Assembly: GCA_014379305.1 (NCBI GenBank)
Contig: JACMMB010000166.1
Span: forward strand, 1 to 8,205
Direction of reading: 5' to 3'
Source: Akkermansiaceae bacterium
GTDB taxonomy: Bacteria; Verrucomicrobiota; Verrucomicrobiia; Verrucomicrobiales; Akkermansiaceae
DNA length: 8,205 bases
The notes under the pieces were generated by a model, which did no database searches, had not been told where the DNA came from, and saw nothing but the letters and a program-made list of their open reading frames with translations. Positions 7,239 to 8,205 of this stretch are shown here, in pieces (position 1 is the stretch's first letter; the number at the start of each line of letters is the position of its first letter). The position numbers and the translations under genes are program-made.

Positions 7239-8205
7239 CCAGAAAACTTTCGGTCGTTTTAAACTCCAGCATCACGGCGCAATCCAGATTCACATCGATT
7301 TCGCCAACAGCACTATTCAAAATCCTGAGCTTTCCCCGGTCTCCCGCCAGAGGTCTGCCGCTGATTATGCCCAGCGGATGGAAGCGCACCTTCATCTCAT
7401 CGGTCACCTCACCCTCAAGCTCCGCCAGTTGGGATTTTGCGAAGCGTATTTCCGCCACTTCATCCATGGGAAAAGTGAAATCCCCATAACGTCCTTCGAG
7501 CATCAGCTTGCCATCCCGCACCTTCGCAACGTGGCCGGAAAACCGGTCGGTTCCATTGGCAAGCAATACAATATCCGAATCATCAACCTGCATGCTGCGT
7601 GCCGCATCCGGCATCCCGTTCCACTCCGCCATCACCACTTCCGAAATGCGAACCGGCGAATTTTCAGCCTGCACCACAAATCCGAATCCGTCTCCCTTTC
7701 CCGCATATCCGTCTTCTTCGCCCGTCCCCACCTCGCTCCACTGAACCACGAACTCCCCGTCAACAAACAACACGATTTCCCCGCTCAGCCGGTTGCACCG
7801 CAGCTCGACCCGCGCGCTCCCGGAGTCACCGAGCCGCACATTGCTATGGTTTGTCTGAACCCGGTCCATGCTCGGTTTTCCGGATTCATCGAATGCCATG
7901 CGGTAAAGCATCACATAGTTTGAATAGAGTTGGAGTACATAGCTCTTCCCGAATAAACCCGGCAAGGAAGCGGGATGAACGGGATTGTTCCCGGCAATTT
8001 CCCCGCCCTCCGCTTCGTCACCACCAGGTTTTGAGAAATTCGAGTGGAATCCGATCGCTAACGACAGCCTGTTCTTCCAAGCCATTTCAAACTGAAGAAT
8101 CGCCCGATCCGGCATTCCGCCCTTCCTGACCAGCGCGGTGCCCGTTCCTTGATCCTGCCAATACCAGGCGGATCCGGAAAAATTCCACTGCGGAAGCTTC
8201 CCGGA
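7216..8205 (-). CDS. LamG/DUF1080-like exported protein, N-terminus outside window (paralogue 1, partial)
   Basis: The frame is open from the right edge to the TAA at 7218..7216, giving 329 visible residues without a stop. An ATG at 8115 is not the likely start: the 30 residues before it (including W8-N-F and G21-T-G-T-A-L-V) line up with the beginning of the beta-sandwich core in the other two paralogues. The visible part holds most of that core (to about 198, with G142-E-I-V-L-F-V-D-G) and two C-terminal beta modules at about 210-255 (N217-G-T) and 271-315. A loop near 55-88, rich in Gly, Pro and acidic residues, is about 20 residues longer than in the paralogues. It ends in L322-D-D-W-D. 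Export is inferred from the paralogues since the signal region is missing. Function unknown. Confidence 0.8.
   Translation of the reverse strand, partial: SGKLPQWNFSGSAWYWQDQGTGTALVRKGGMPDRAILQFEMAWKNRLSLAIGFHSNFSKPGGDEAEGGEIAGNNPVHPASLPGLFGKSYVLQLYSNYVMLYRMAFDESGKPSMDRVQTNHSNVRLGDSGSARVELRCNRLSGEIVLFVDGEFVVQWSEVGTGEEDGYAGKGDGFGFVVQAENSPVRISEVVMAEWNGMPDAARSMQVDDSDIVLLANGTDRFSGHVAKVRDGKLMLEGRYGDFTFPMDEVAEIRFAKSQLAELEGEVTDEMKVRFHPLGIISGRPLAGDRGKLRILNSAVGEIDVNLDCAVMLEFKTTESFLDDWDTSF

Noticed and set aside
7030..7923. Plus-strand open frame of 297 codons
   Set aside because: It is antisense to paralogues 1 and 2, spans their junction and has a His/Arg-rich translation without a recognisable fold.
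8113..8115. ATG at 8115 as the start of paralogue 1
   Set aside because: The frame remains open to the edge and the 30 preceding residues match the core start of the other paralogues, so this methionine is internal.

Overview
All genes in this window lie on the minus strand and are packed with overlaps or gaps of at most 70 bp, so it reads as one long directon transcribed from high to low coordinates. The start of the unit lies to the right of position 8205 and its end to the left of position 1; both ends are cut. No rRNA, tRNA, CRISPR, insertion sequence or convincing terminator was seen, and no stretch over 300 bp lacks a gene.

The first block in transcription order (8205 to 4513) encodes three consecutive secreted or lipid-anchored proteins that look like paralogues. 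The two complete ones (446 and 462 aa) share one plan: signal peptide, two short beta modules built around an 'NGD-x-(I/L/V)' turn, a concanavalin/LamG- or DUF1080-like beta-sandwich, a charged linker, then two more beta modules. The third, whose N-terminus is outside the window, shows the second half of that plan. I know no function for them.

Next comes a single enzyme (4442 to 3588) of the fumarylacetoacetate hydrolase family, with its metal-binding acidic residues in place. The last block (3576 to 28) is a complete Pqi-type MCE lipid-transport system. PqiA is split into two genes, each half with its own four-cysteine zinc ribbon and four membrane segments. They are followed by PqiB (three MCE/MlaD domains plus a C-terminal helical region) and the outer-membrane lipoprotein PqiC. 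A possible further gene begins at position 24 and runs off the left edge.

The Pqi system needs an inner and an outer membrane, so the organism is Gram-negative. Exported LamG/DUF1080-like proteins with small beta repeats are in my experience typical of the Planctomycetes-Verrucomicrobia group, so a verrucomicrobial origin is my best guess; this is inference, not proof. Working together, the PqiA halves, PqiB and PqiC would form a conduit for phospholipid-like molecules between the membranes. How the three exported paralogues and the hydrolase relate to it is unknown; co-transcription is the only link visible here.
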